In this document: one piece after another, positions 42,667-52,713 of the stretch
How positions within the stretch are numbered: the first letter of the stretch is position 1
Layout: the number at the start of each line of letters is the position of its first letter
From: Muscardinus avellanarius
Taxonomy: Eukaryota; Chordata; Mammalia; Rodentia; Gliridae
NCBI GenBank assembly: GCA_963383645.1
Contig: OY726560.1
Coordinates: forward strand, 153,029,488 to 153,093,487
Direction: 5' to 3'
Length of the DNA: 64,000 nucleotides
Position numbers and translations under genes: made by a program
Notes under the pieces: model-generated
The model's database searches: none
What the model saw: the letters and a program-made list of their open reading frames with translations, nothing else
Told to the model about the DNA's origin: nothing

Positions 42667-43290
42667 TTACACATCTTATTATGGATTTTTCAAGCACATG
42701 CAGAGGTAGAGAGAATATTATCAGCATCTTCATGTGCCCATTACTGGTTTCAACAATTACCTACATATGAGCTATGTCTTTTGTTATCCGAGTTTCCACT
42801 GACATCCGCATCCCTCCCCTGACTGCTGGGTTGTTTTAAAGCAAATAACTCTCATCAGTCAATCAATAATGTTTAAGGACATGTCTAAAAGATGAGGATT
42901 CTTTGTGGGTGTGTATAACCTTAACATACTTACCATACATAATTCCTTAATATTCAAAATTCTGTTTGTGCTCAAATATCCCTGATTGTCTCACTTTTTA
43001 AAAAATAGTTGTCTTCTTTAAAATCAAGATCCCAGAATATCCATGAGTCGGTTTTGGTTGCTACATCCCTGAAGGCACTTTTCAACTCGTTTCCCGGAGC
43101 TTCCATATTTTCTTATATCCTCCCCCATATATACCCTCCAGAAACTTTATCTCCCACCGTTATTTCTGTCTTTTCCTTAAATTATTTTTGTCATGATCAA
43201 AAGAGTTACTTAAAAATCTTTGTGTGTTCATTCCAACCTCTGGGTGACCTGTACATCTTCTATTGATAACTTTTCCTCTCGATGGCTCGG
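42667..43290 (-). repeat. Old L1 3' region, antisense
   Basis: The plus strand carries 'cagaggtagagagaatatta', 'ttactggtttcaacaattac', 'gataaggactc'-like 'gatgaggattc' and 'attccttaatattcaaaatt', in the order seen in antisense copies of old mammalian L1 3' regions. Confidence 0.65.
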
Positions 43291-43309
43291 CACTGTTGTG
43301 GTCAACTTG

Positions 43310-43610
43310 GGCCGCGGGGACAGCATATGACACGCTGGTATTCCGAAGCTGAATACACATATTTATTTCTCACTCTTCTGGAGCCTTGGAATACTGCCAT
43401 CCAGGGAGTGGCTGAGGACCTAGAGAAGGGGGCCCTCTTCCAGGTGCATGCCATGCCTACCCGCTAGGTCCTCAGTGACAGAGAGAGGGAAATCTCTCGC
43501 TTCTTTTTGTATAAGGACACTAATCCCAACAACGAGGATAGCGCCCTCATGACCTGAGAGCCCCAAAGGCCCCACTTCAAATATCCTTAAACTGAGGTTG
43601 AGGTTTCAAC
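43310..43610 (+). repeat. Old mammalian interspersed repeat, family unassigned
   Basis: 'ttctcactcttctggagcct', 'aaggacactaatcccaacaa', 'ccctcatgacctgagagccc' and 'ggtttcaacatatg' appear in the order of a familiar ancient repeat. I cannot name it safely. Confidence 0.5.
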
Positions 43611-43671
43611 ATATGTGTGTGGTGGGGGGACCATAAACATTCAGTCTACAACACTTGGGTATATTATTATT

Positions 43672-43891
43672 TTTTTCTTTCTTTCTTCTTTTTTTGCGGG
43701 TCTGGGGATGGAATCCAGGGGCATTCAACCTTTGAGCTACACCCCCTGCCCTATTTTTTATTCTTTATTTTGAAACAGGGTCTAAGTTACAGAGGTCCTC
43801 ACTAAGTAGCTGAGGCTGTCCACAAACCACCATCCTCCAGTCTCAGCTTCCCGAATGCTGGGATTACAAGCGTGGGCCACCACGTATGGCC
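43672..43891 (-). repeat. Dimeric SINE, type i
   Basis: CTTT-rich tail, 'gggtctggggatggaatcca', end 'caccacgtatggcc'. Same subgroup as 30290-30525 ('ccccctgccctattttttat'). Confidence 0.86.
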
Positions 43892-44032
43892 TTATTCTTA
43901 ATTTTTAAACAGAGTCTCACTAAGGTTGCAGAGGAACTCACCAAGTAGGCGAGGCTGGTCATGAACCTTTGATCCTCCTGTGTCAGCCTCTCAAGCGCTG
44001 GGATTACAAGCGCGCACCACCAGGCCCAGCTG
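43892..44032 (-). repeat. Partial SINE (B1-like half plus linker)
   Basis: Begins at the linker 'ttattcttaatttttaaaca' and ends 'caccaccaggcccagct'. The ID-like half is absent. Confidence 0.78.
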
Positions 44033-44149
44033 GGTGTATTGTTTTCTGAATGTGCTGTTGGAGTTTGGTTTGCTACTTTTTTCAGTGTTTTTCCATTGAT
44101 ATTTGAGAGTCATATTTTTATTATTCTGTAGGTGTATGTGTGTGTGTGT

Positions 44150-44225
44150 ATGAGTTGAACTGTGATCCTTCTGTCTCAGCCTCCCAAATGCTGGGATTAT
44201 AAGCATGTGCCACCATGCCTGGCTA
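44150..44225 (-). repeat. Partial SINE (B1-like half)
   Basis: 'tgatccttctgtctcagcct' to 'caccatgcctggct', immediately left of the large microsatellite. Confidence 0.75.
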
Positions 44226-44229
44226 CAAA

Positions 44230-44232
44230 GTG

Positions 44233-44296
<64 letters not shown>

Positions 44297-44339
44297 TATA
44301 TATATACACACACACTATATATATATATATATATATATA

Positions 44340-44396
<57 letters not shown>

Positions 44397-44399
44397 TGT
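44230..44399 (+). repeat. Compound microsatellite (TA)n(CA)n(TA)n(GT)n
   Basis: TA run (about 44237-44281), CA (44281-44294), short TA, CA, TA (44316-44341) and then about 28 GT (44342-44398). The CA and GT runs are inverted complements around the TA core. Confidence 0.93.
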
Positions 44400-44583
44400 A
44401 CTGGGGATGGAACCCAGGGACATTCTACCCCCAGCCCTGTTTTTTATTCTTTATTTTGAAATAGGGTCTCACTGGGTTGCAAAAGGGCCTCACCAAGTAG
44501 CTGAGGCTGTCCACAAACTGCGATTCTCCTGTCTCAGTCTCCCAAATGCTGGGATTACAAGCATGTGCCACCACCCCTGGCTT
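44400..44583 (-). repeat. Dimeric SINE, type i
   Basis: 'actggggatggaacccaggg' with a short deletion in the ID-like half, end 'caccacccctggctt'. The GT run forms its tail. Confidence 0.85.
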
Positions 44584-44589
44584 CTTATA

Positions 44590-44951
44590 ATCTTAAAATT
44601 TTCTTCTGATACAGTGATAATGTCCTTATTGTTTTGGGTTTTCATGTTTTGTCTCTTTTTGTAATGAAGTTAGCTAGTGATTTTTCTAGCTTACTTTTTA
44701 AGTACTAGGGGTTTGAAGTGTTCACTAGATCACTCAAATTTCTATGTTCTATTTTATTAATTTTCTCCTTTTAACTTTACATTTTATTCTTTGTATTTTT
44801 CTTGGTTTTTACTTAAATTTTTTCATTTTTTGTTGTTATATTGAGAATTCATTCTTTTTTTTATTCTCACTGATCAGTATCTTTAGTGCAATATATTTTC
44901 CTCTGATCAGTGCTTAGATACATCCCATGGACTCTGGTACGTGGTGCTTTC
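44590..44951 (-). repeat. AT-rich, probable old antisense L1
   Basis: T-rich plus strand with 'tcagtgcttagatacatccc' and 'gtatttttcttggtttttac', resembling antisense L1. It is the target of the LTR insertion. Confidence 0.4.
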
Positions 44952-44957
44952 ATTGCC
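44952..44957 (+). repeat. Target-site duplication, left, of the solo LTR
   Basis: attgcc, repeated at 45530-45535. Confidence 0.8.
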
Positions 44958-45529
44958 TGCCGGGGTCCAGCCCTAGTAAGAGTCGAGGTTCGTGTGTTGG
45001 TGAGAGGAGAGCCGCGGTCGAATGAGAGATCTGTCACACGAGACCAGGTTCAAACTTCTCCGCCTTATTCAGGATTTGTTACAATTTTTATATTTTCTTT
45101 TTTTGGCAGAAAGCAAAGGCATAGCCATGGGAGCAGGAACTCCAAGGACAGGAAAGTTTTTTTTTTTACAGACTTCAGGGCAGGTGCCAGACATTTAAAT
45201 AATCATAGAAAGTGTGCTTTGTCTCACTTTGCAAGGCCGACTTGAACTTAATTTTATACATTGGCCCAAACTAAGGTCAGTTTGAACTTAATCTTTGGCC
45301 CAAACTATCCTTGGGAAAAAAATCTTTGCTGCCTGAGTCTCTCACGAGCTGCTGCCCATCAATTTCAGTTATAATGCTTATACATAAAATTCCAATTATA
45401 CATATTGATCCAAATAATCCTAAAATGATTTTTTGAAGAAGGAAATGCTAGTCATACTTCATGGGGGATCTGTGCCGTTGCGGGTCCCCTGATCGAGCTT
45501 TCTCAAGGTCTGCACGAGATGCCGGAGCA
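44958..45529 (-). mobile_element. Solo LTR, class II (ERVK-type), antisense
   Basis: A 572-bp element that begins TG and ends CA and is bounded by a perfect 6-bp duplication, the length typical of class II endogenous retroviruses. On the minus strand a TATAAAAATTGT box lies at the complement of 45081-45092, followed by 'ctgaataaggcgg' (AATAAG-like) and a U5 ending 'ggctggaccccggca'. No primer-binding site, gag, pol or env sequence is adjacent, so it is a recombined solo LTR. Confidence 0.82.
45081..45092 (-). promoter_or_regulatory. TATA box of the solo LTR
   Basis: TATAAAAATTGT on the minus strand in the expected U3 position. Confidence 0.6.
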
Positions 45530-45535
45530 ATTGCC
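45530..45535 (+). repeat. Target-site duplication, right, of the solo LTR
   Basis: Second copy of attgcc. Confidence 0.8.
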
Positions 45536-45559
45536 ATTATAACTTTTGAATTCTAAGCT

Positions 45560-45612
45560 GGTTTTGGAGGCCTAGGCCTATAATCCTAGCACTCGGGAGG
45601 CATTGCAAGACT
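45560..45612 (+). repeat. SINE fragment
   Basis: 'cctataatcctagcactcgg' is a short piece of a B1-like half. Confidence 0.55.
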
Positions 45613-45669
45613 TAAGCTGTGAAAGATGCGTTTCCTGCTGGGTGTGTCCATCTGTGAAGCTGGAGCGGT

Positions 45670-45765
45670 CTTGCTAAGTTGCTGGGGCTGGTCTGGAACC
45701 TGTGATCCTCCTGTCTCAGCCTCCCAAATACTAGGATTACTGGCATGAGCCACCATGCCTGGTCT
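45670..45765 (-). repeat. Partial SINE (B1-like half)
   Basis: 'gctaagttgctggggctggt' to 'agccaccatgcctggtc'. Confidence 0.75.
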
Positions 45766-45887
45766 TAAATCTCTTTTGATGTGCTTAGTTTCCCACTACC
45801 CCCAGTTTATAACTCCATCTTTCACTGCCTGCTTTATTAGAGGTTTTTTCTCTAGAGAAACAAAGAAGGATATCTTTGTTTATGTCT

Positions 45888-45960
45888 TTACAGTGCTGGG
45901 AGTCAAACCCAAGGCCTCATGCATGCTGGGCACGTGCTTCCACTGAGCTGCACCCCCAGC
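45888..45960 (-). repeat. ID/B2-like tRNA-derived fragment
   Basis: 'cagtgctgggagtcaaaccc' to 'tgagctgcacccccagc', a tRNA-derived half with long divergence. Confidence 0.6.
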
Positions 45961-46125
45961 ATGCCCACATCCTTTAATACCCACCCATTGCCTAGGTCGC
46001 AATTAGTTTCTGTTTTCTCCTTTCCCTCTCTCTTCTTCTCTAGTTTTTAGCCATTATTTCAACTTTGTTAAACCAAGTAATGTTTGGGCGTTGGTCTTCC
46101 ATCTTTGCCTCCTCCTGTTATTTAT

Positions 46126-46187
46126 TTTTCAGTACTGGGGATTGAATTCAGGAACAGTCTACCTCCAAGCTATACCCACAGCGCCAT
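46126..46187 (-). repeat. ID-like half-element
   Basis: 'cagtactggggattgaattc' to 'caagctatacccacagc'. Confidence 0.7.
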
Positions 46188-46435
46188 TTCTTATTCCTCC
46201 CTGTTCTAGTCTAGATGTACATTTACATACTTTTAAATCCTCTCCTCAGTACTTTTGCTAGTTTCCTCAGTCATCCCTTGATTGGACTAAATACGTCTTC
46301 TAGTAGCTCCCTCCAGGTAGGTACAGAATTGAGCCAGTTACTGTATGTTGAAGTTATTTTTCGGTACTGTTAGTATATGAAGAACAGCTTGACCAACATT
46401 AAATCCTTGGTTCACACTTTAGTTCACTGGGTTTT

Positions 46436-46632
46436 GTTTTTGTTTTTGTTTTTGGTGGTACTGGGATTCCTGGAAGCCCTTCTACCTCAGGGCTACACTC
46501 CCAGACCTATTTTATATTTTTATTTGGAAACAGGGTCTCTTAAGCCAGAGAGGCTGGCTTGGAACCAGCACAATCCTCCCGTCTCCTTCTCCCAAGCGCG
46601 GGGATTACAAGCGTGCGCCACCACACCCGGTG
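46436..46632 (-). repeat. Dimeric SINE, type ii
   Basis: TTTTTG tail, 'ggtggtactgggattcctgg', end 'gcgccaccacacccggtg'. Confidence 0.88.
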
Positions 46633-46637
46633 TTGTT

Positions 46638-46750
46638 TTAGTTTTTTTGAGACAGGGTTTGACTGTGTAGCCCAGGCTGACCTCCAGCATGTGATCCCAC
46701 TGCCTTAGTCTCCCACGTAGCTGGGATCACAGGTCCATGCCACAGCACTC
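46638..46750 (-). repeat. B1-type monomer
   Basis: 'gagacagggtttgactgtgt' and 'agcccaggctgacctcc' match the rodent B1 (7SL) monomer more closely than the dimeric family elsewhere in the window. Confidence 0.7.
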
Positions 46751-46883
46751 TCCTAAAGAGATGTTTTGCTTCTGTGATGCTGGGGATAGAACCTGGACCT
46801 CTCACATGTTGGGCGCATGCTCTACCTGCAGCTGCTGGAATTTTAAAAGCAGTTCCACCATTGTCTGGCGCCATATGTAAAAT

Positions 46884-46892
46884 ATGATGCCA
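46884..46892 (+). repeat. Target-site duplication, left, of composite element B
   Basis: atgatgcca, repeated at 48216-48224. Confidence 0.7.
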
Positions 46893-46899
46893 CTCTTGA

Positions 46900-47781
46900 T
46901 GGTCCCAGTAGTGGCCTGGCTACTCAGTGGACTGATCCAGACCTCGCTGGCTCAAGCAGTGGCCTTGCCTCATGGGAGGCCCCAGGTCTAGTCTCGCTGA
47001 CCGCTGCACCAGTCTAACCCCTAAGCTGGCTTCGGTCCTGGCCTTGGAGGCCGCAGGAGTGGCCTTGCCTCACGGCAGGCTCCAATGCCGGCCTTGCTGG
47101 CCCCAGCATCGACCTCACCCCTCAGCAGGCTCCAATCCCAGGCTCGGAGGCCTCAGTACCAGCCTTGCCTCATGGCAGGCTCCGGTGCCGGCCTCGCTGG
47201 CCCCAGCACCGGCCTAACCCCTCGGCGGGTTCCGTTCCTGGGTTAGGAGGCCCCAGCACTGGCCATGTCTCACGGCAGGCTCCGATGCTGGCCTCGCCTC
47301 ACGGCAGGCTCCGATGCCGGCCTTGCTGGCCCCAGCACTGGTCTAGCCCTTCGGCAGGTTGTTATACTGGCCTCGGAAGCCCCAGTACCGGCCTTGCCTC
47401 ACGGCAGGCTCCGATGCCAGCCTCGCTGGCCCCAGCATCGGCCTCACCCCTCGGCAGGTTCCAATCCCGGGCTCGGAGGCCCCAGTACCAGCCTTGCCTC
47501 ATGGCAGGCTCCGGTGCCGGCCTCGCTGGCCCCAGCACCAGCCTAACCCCTCGGCCGGCTCCAATACTGGCCTCGGAGGTCCCAGCACCGGCCATGGCTC
47601 ACAGCAGGCTGCGATGCCGGCCTCACTGGCTCCAGCACCGGCCTAACCCCTCAGCAGGCTCTTATCCTGGCCTAGGAGGCCCCAGTATCGGCCTTACTTC
47701 ACGGCAGGCTCCGATGCCGGCCTCGCTGGCCCCAGCACCTTCCTAACCCCTTGGCAGGCTCTTATCCTGGCCTCAGAGGCC
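46900..47781 (+). repeat. VNTR of element B: about 7 dimeric 100-bp units plus diverged leader units
   Basis: Reverse complement of the array in element A: 'ggcctcggaggccccagtac' alternates with 'ggcctcgctggccccagcac'. Several frames are stop-free over hundreds of bases because the unit lacks stop triplets; these are not genes. Confidence 0.92.
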
Positions 47782-48020
47782 CCAGTACTTGCAATGCAGC
47801 ATGCACAGAGAAATATCACAGAAAATATAAATCAGACACTTCTCTTAATCAGCAATAACTAGGAGGAAAAGGGCAACAGGAAGAGGTTGAGCTATAGAAA
47901 GGGCCCTATAGTGAAGCAACTAATGTGACCAATCAGAGGGTATGTAATACTGGAGGACGGAGCCTCTTTAAAATGCAGGAGGTACATAAACAAATGTATC
48001 AAAGTAAATCACCAAAGAAG
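47782..48020 (+). other. Unique block between VNTR and L1 3' end, element B
   Basis: Matches 35266-35500 almost base for base, differing mainly at CpG sites (for example 'aacgcagc' against 'aatgcagc'). It retains 'gaccaatcagag' and 'cctctttaaaa'. Confidence 0.6.
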
Positions 48021-48215
48021 TGTGCGATGGAGGGAGGGGGAGGGAATGGGATGGGGGCTGGAGGAGGGCTTATTGGATGATGTGTGCTTGTATATCCTCT
48101 CAAGTCTTGTACTCCAATGTGATTGATATATGACTACAATGCACCAATTTAAAAAATAAATTAATAAAAAAATAAATTAAAAAAAATTTAAAAAAATTTA
48201 AAAAATTAAAAAAAA

Positions 48216-48224
48216 ATGATGCCA
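48216..48224 (+). repeat. Target-site duplication, right, of composite element B
   Basis: Second copy of atgatgcca after the A-rich tail. Confidence 0.7.
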
Positions 48225-49045
48225 ATCTGATTCGTATGGCTTTCCATGTTATTAGATTTACTTATCTGGAGATGCTTTATCTTTTTTCTTTGAAGTCTAA
48301 TAGTTTTGCTAGGATATGCTTAGAATTGCTTCTGGGTTTTCTCAGGTATCCAGTAAGTTTCAAAAGGTAGATTCAGGTATTGTATTTATCTATTTGTGGA
48401 AAGTTTTCTTTGATCAAAATTCTAAATATTAGCTCTGTTCTATTGCTTTTTTCATTTATGGCTCTATAATAATAGGAATACCTTATTCTTTGCCTGTTGC
48501 CTCTTTTCTTCCTCTCTAATCCTTTTTTTTAAATCTCCTATGATATTTCTCATTCTCTTCACTGTTTTCCTGATTTTCTTCAATGCCTTTTATTAAACTT
48601 TATTTGAATTATTTCCCCTTGTTTGCCTTGTGATTTATTTAGTTCTGAGATGACTGTCTTTTTTTAATTTCTTTTCTGAGTTCAATGAACAATCTTTTCA
48701 TCCCTTCCTAGTTCTGGTCCACTTCTACTTGCATTTTTAATTTCCTATTTAAAGTGCCTTACACATGCTCAGATGTGTATTTGAGAATATCTGTTTCTGT
48801 TTGGACTGCTGTTTACAATGGCTTCTGCTTTACAGCTGGTTTTAGGGTGTGAGGAAGATTTCCCTCAGTTGATATGTGTAAAGCGTCTCCCAATTTTCTT
48901 TTCAAAAGCTCAGAGTGGATGTGTTCACTTTCCTCTCATCCACTGGGATCGCACTGGGATGTTTCACAGGATTGCTGGGTCAGTAGCACCCTGTTCTGTC
49001 CCTGCAGCAGAGGCCATGTCTGCTCCTGTGGTCCAGCACCAGGAG

Positions 49046-49117
<72 letters not shown>

Positions 49118-49118
49118 T
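49046..49118 (+). repeat. (CTTT)n microsatellite
   Basis: About 18 CTTT repeats forming the expanded tail of the following antisense SINE. Confidence 0.95.
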
Positions 49119-49176
49119 TCTTCCTGTACTGGAGATGGAACCCAGGGGCATTCTACTTCTGAGCTACACCCTCATC

Positions 49177-49215
<39 letters not shown>

Positions 49216-49528
49216 GTGATACTAGGGTTCCTGGAAGCCCTTCTTCCGGGCTACACTCCCAGGCCTTTTTTTTTTTTTTTTAAACAGGGTCTCTTAAGCC
49301 AGCAAGGCTGGCTTTGAATCTGCACGATCCTCCTGTCTGTGCCTGCCAAGCGCGGGGGTTACAAGCGTGCGCCACCATGCCTGGCGCTCATTTTTTATTC
49401 TTTATTTTGAAACAGGGTCACACTAAGTTGCAGAGGGCCTCACTAAGTAGCTGAATCTGGCCGCGAACCTGCGATCCTCCTGTGTCAGCCTCCCAAGTAC
49501 TGGGATTACAAGCATGCGCCACCATGTT
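49116..49528 (-). repeat. Type i SINE interrupted by a type ii SINE
   Basis: Outer parts are 49116-49178 (ID-like half) and 49389-49528 (linker and B1-like half). The inner copy, 49179-49388, has a 35-base poly-T tail, 'actagggttcctggaagccc' and end 'gcgccaccatgcctggcg'. Confidence 0.85.
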
Positions 49529-49718
49529 TCACCATCAGGAGAATTTCTAAGTCCTCTGACTTCTGGTTTTCTTTTCTTTTTGTCAGACTGTAAAATTTTC
49601 TCTTTTTCCTTCCTTTCCCACTCTACACCTGCTGCCATTGGCAGCTTTTGTCATTTTCGCCTGTTTTCTCCTTCAGAATTCATGCAGTTTGGAGGCTGGC
49701 CCTCTAGACTGTGCCTGT

Positions 49719-49722
<4 letters not shown>

Positions 49723-49768
<46 letters not shown>
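49723..49768 (+). repeat. (GT)n microsatellite
   Basis: About 23 GT repeats. Confidence 0.95.
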
Positions 49769-49773
<5 letters not shown>

Positions 49774-49972
49774 GTATTGGGGATTGAATACAGGAGCATT
49801 CTACCTCTAAGCGACACCTGCGGTCTCAGCCCATTTTATTTTTATTTTGAAATAGGGTCTTGCTTGGTTACTGAGAGTCTCACTACTGGCTGAGTCTGTC
49901 TTGGAACCTGCAATCCTCCTGTCTCAGCCTCCCAAATACTGGGGTTATAGGTGTGTGCCACCATGTCTGATG
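49769..49972 (-). repeat. Dimeric SINE, older
   Basis: 'gaggtattggggattgaata' to 'gtgccaccatgtctgat'. Confidence 0.82.
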
Positions 49973-50299
49973 CCTGTTCCTTTAAACTTCTTGTGTTTGG
50001 AATTCCTTCTTCATAGTCAGGATTTTCTGACAGTGTGGACTTGTCCTGACACTGACTTGAGTTCAACCCAGACTCCGTTCACGTTCACGGCTTCTCTGCC
50101 TCCTCCGCAGCTTTTCTAGGGTGGTGGGTTGGCCCTTGTTTCCTACAAACATTTTTAGTGGGGCGGGATGGAGCCTGAAAAATCACACTGGAGACTTTCT
50201 GACTTTTCTCTTTTTACTTTTCCTCACGGTTTTGAATCATAGCGGGAGGAAGTACTGAGAGTCGGGTACTAGGATGCCTAGGTTCTGCTACCTCAAAGC

Positions 50300-50523
50300 T
50301 AATTTATTTATTTATTTATTTATTTATTCATTTATTTATGTGGTACTGGGGTTCCTGGAAGCCCTTCTACCTCTGGGCTACACTCCCAGACCTATTTTTA
50401 CATTTTTATTTGGAAACAGGGTCTCCTAAACCAGCGCGCGTGGCTGGCTTCGAACCTGCGCGATCCTCCTGTCTCTGCCTCCCAAGCACGGGGATTACAA
50501 GCATGCGCCACCACGCCCAGCTA
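50300..50523 (-). repeat. Dimeric SINE, type ii, with (TTTA)n tail
   Basis: TTTA repeats, 'ggtactggggttcctggaag', end 'gccaccacgcccagcta'. Confidence 0.88.
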
Positions 50524-51387
50524 GCATAATTATTTTTATCCTTAACTTTTCAAAAATAAATTTACAGTAAATTTATCTGAGGAATAGAGGCTTTAAAGGC
50601 TCCTTCTCCTTAAATAATAAAACCGCTCGTTGTTAGCACAGTGCTCCCTCCGGTCTTATGACTGCAACCGCAGTGATGTCATACAGAAGGCAAAGGTCTC
50701 CAGTCTTTGCTTGGCTTATCAGTAGTGATGTCGCCGGCTCTGATGTCACTGGCTCTGATCCCCAAGATGCCCTTCTTGGGGTGTGGACTGAAACGGCCTC
50801 CCCCATTCCATCATACCTCTACCCTCCCCTAACCCACGGTGCCCAATTATGTCAATACCGTATTTGGTTTCTAAAAATGACAGCACGATTCAGCTTCGAC
50901 ATTCAAATCAGTGTCTGGATTTTTGTGGCCTACGACAGCTTGTTTTCATAAGAAATACGGGTTCTGCTAATCTCATCTGCAGAGAAGGACCGTATGGAAA
51001 TCGTGAATAAGGAGAACCATACGTTTGAATGTATCAAGTATCTGTTTTGGCAGGAAAGAAAGAAAGGAGGCCCTGTGTTTCAAATCAAGAAGCAGTTTCA
51101 TGTTTGGATTTCGGGCCAAGGACTCTGTCCCGCCTGGCTCCTGACATGTTTTCTGTCTGTTCCTGAATGGGAAGCTCAGAGCTTCACCCTCGGAGGCCCT
51201 AGTCCATCACAGATCAATATGAGACTCGGGGCTACGCTTGTCTGAGCAGTGGGGAGGGATGTGACAAATTCCCAGTCCCCCCTCACTTGGCATCCTTTGG
51301 GATCTTCCCAGCGGCCAGCCAGGGTTGGCTGTACTCAGTGTGAAGGGACATTAAGTGGCCCCTCTGGGGAGATCTGACCGGTTGGCT

Positions 51388-51600
51388 TTGGCCACAAAAC
51401 AAACTGCCCCAAGCTTGGTGGTTTAGAAGCAGGCCCATCAATTTAGCTTTGATTCTGTGGGCCAGCACTTTGAGCCAGGCTCAGCCGCTCCTCCGGGTGG
51501 TTCTCTTGGTCTGTGCTTGGTCATCTGTGGGCTGGTTAGTGTCAACTACCACGAGGCAGCCATGAAGAGGAGGGAGCATGGTGACTCAGGGCAGTCCCAG
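51388..51600 (+). repeat. Old interspersed repeat, family unassigned
   Basis: 'aaacaaactgccccaagctt', 'tctgtgggccagcactttga' and 'ccgggtggttctcttggtct' occur in the order of a familiar ancient mammalian repeat; the name is uncertain. Confidence 0.4.
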
Positions 51601-52243
51601 AGCGAGGCAGGCTGAGGTTGGACCTGGGGCTTAGTCAAAGATGATGGTCCACAAATGCAACCCGGTGGGCCCTTGGTGACCTCTGAGCTTCACCACTGAC
51701 CATTGCCCGGCTCATGCCTAGTGGTATTATCATTATTCACAGCCCTGAGAGAATATATCACAGAATCCTGGGTGGGATCTTGATTATGGAGCAATAGAAA
51801 TAAGTTTGCAGTGAGCCGATAACACCGTCTCAGGATGGGATGCCTGCCTTACCAGCTGGTAGTGAGTTTCCCATCACCAGACCTAGAGCGTCCATGATCA
51901 CCCCAGGTTTCGCTGTAGAGGTTCACAACATGGCAAGCCACAATGCTAATGGTATCTGTCTCCTGTGTCCAAATAACCAGATCCCAGCTGATGGTTGGGC
52001 CTTTGAGACCTGCCCCAGACACGACAGACAAGGTCTGCTGAGCTGTCCTGCCCAGAGGAGGCTGTGCCTCCCTAGCTAGCCTCTGTCCCATATGTCTAAA
52101 GCCTTCTTCTCACCACCGCAGGCACCTGCATCCTTGGTCACAGAGCCCCTATCTGCTTCCCACCCAGCTTCTAGTGCTGGCTTCTTTCTGTTCTTCCAGT
52201 CTGAGCTTGCCCCTAAGTCCATCTCCTATCCACTAGCCTCTGG

Positions 52244-52277
52244 TGTTGTTGTTGTTGGTGGTGGTGGTGGTGGTGGT
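52244..52277 (+). repeat. (GTT)n(GGT)n microsatellite
   Basis: Short GTT/GGT triplet run, G-rich on the plus strand. Confidence 0.85.
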
Positions 52278-52294
52278 TTATTTTTTGTGGACAT

Positions 52295-52713
52295 TTTTAT
52301 AGTACTGAGAATTGAACCCCAGGGCATTTGGCCTCTACCCCACCCAGCCCTATTTTTATTTTTGTGGTACTGGGAATGGAACCCAGGGGCTTTTCTACCT
52401 TCGGGCTATACTCCCAACTTAGACCCTGTTTATTTGGAAACAGGGTCTAAGTTGCTGAGAGCCTCACTAAGTAGCTGAGGCTGGCTTCGAACCTGTGCGA
52501 TCCTCCTGTCTTGGCCTCCCAAGCGCTGGGATTACAAGTGTGCGCCACCACGCCCAGCTCCCCCAGCCCTGTTTTATTTTTTATTTTTGAAACAGGGTCT
52601 CACAAAGTTGCAATGGAGCTCACTAAATTGCTGAGTCTGGTCATGAACCTGCAATCCTCTTGTTTCAGCCTCTCAAGCTCTAGAACGACGGGTGAGCATC
52701 TCCATGGCTGGTG
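52295..52713 (-). repeat. Type i SINE interrupted by a type ii SINE
   Basis: Outer parts are 52295-52357 and 52561-52713. The inner type ii copy, 52358-52560, is flanked by 'cccagccct' on both sides and carries 'gcttttctaccttcgggcta'. Confidence 0.85.

Larger units (their letters stand above)
35707..46883. other. Intergenic region between the two composite elements
   Basis: Holds many SINEs, an ERVK-type solo LTR, old antisense L1 and microsatellites, listed separately. 37180-38740, 38780-39360 and 40440-42470 are low in recognisable repeats and contain no exon I can support. Confidence 0.5.
46893..48215 (+). mobile_element. Composite retrotransposon B: VNTR + unique block + L1 3' end, uninverted
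   Basis: Same composite as element A, in native arrangement. It has a 5' leader 'ctcttgatggtcccagtagt', diverged monomers, a GC-rich 100-bp-unit array (about 7 units, to 47781), the 'gtacttgcaatgcagcatgc' block with CCAAT and 'tttaaaa', an L1-type G-rich 3'UTR and an A-rich tail with degenerate TTTAAAA repeats. A 9-bp duplication bounds it. Array, block and 3' end all read in one direction, which shows that the opposite array orientation in A is an inversion there. Confidence 0.82.

Noticed and set aside
44215..44664. 149-codon frame over the compound microsatellite
   Set aside because: Encodes Tyr-Ile and Cys-Val dipeptide runs from TA and GT repeats, joined to SINE sequence.
47165..47746. 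193-codon open frame in element B
   Set aside because: Same VNTR artefact in reverse complement; repetitive Pro/Ser/Arg/Gly peptide without an independent start context.
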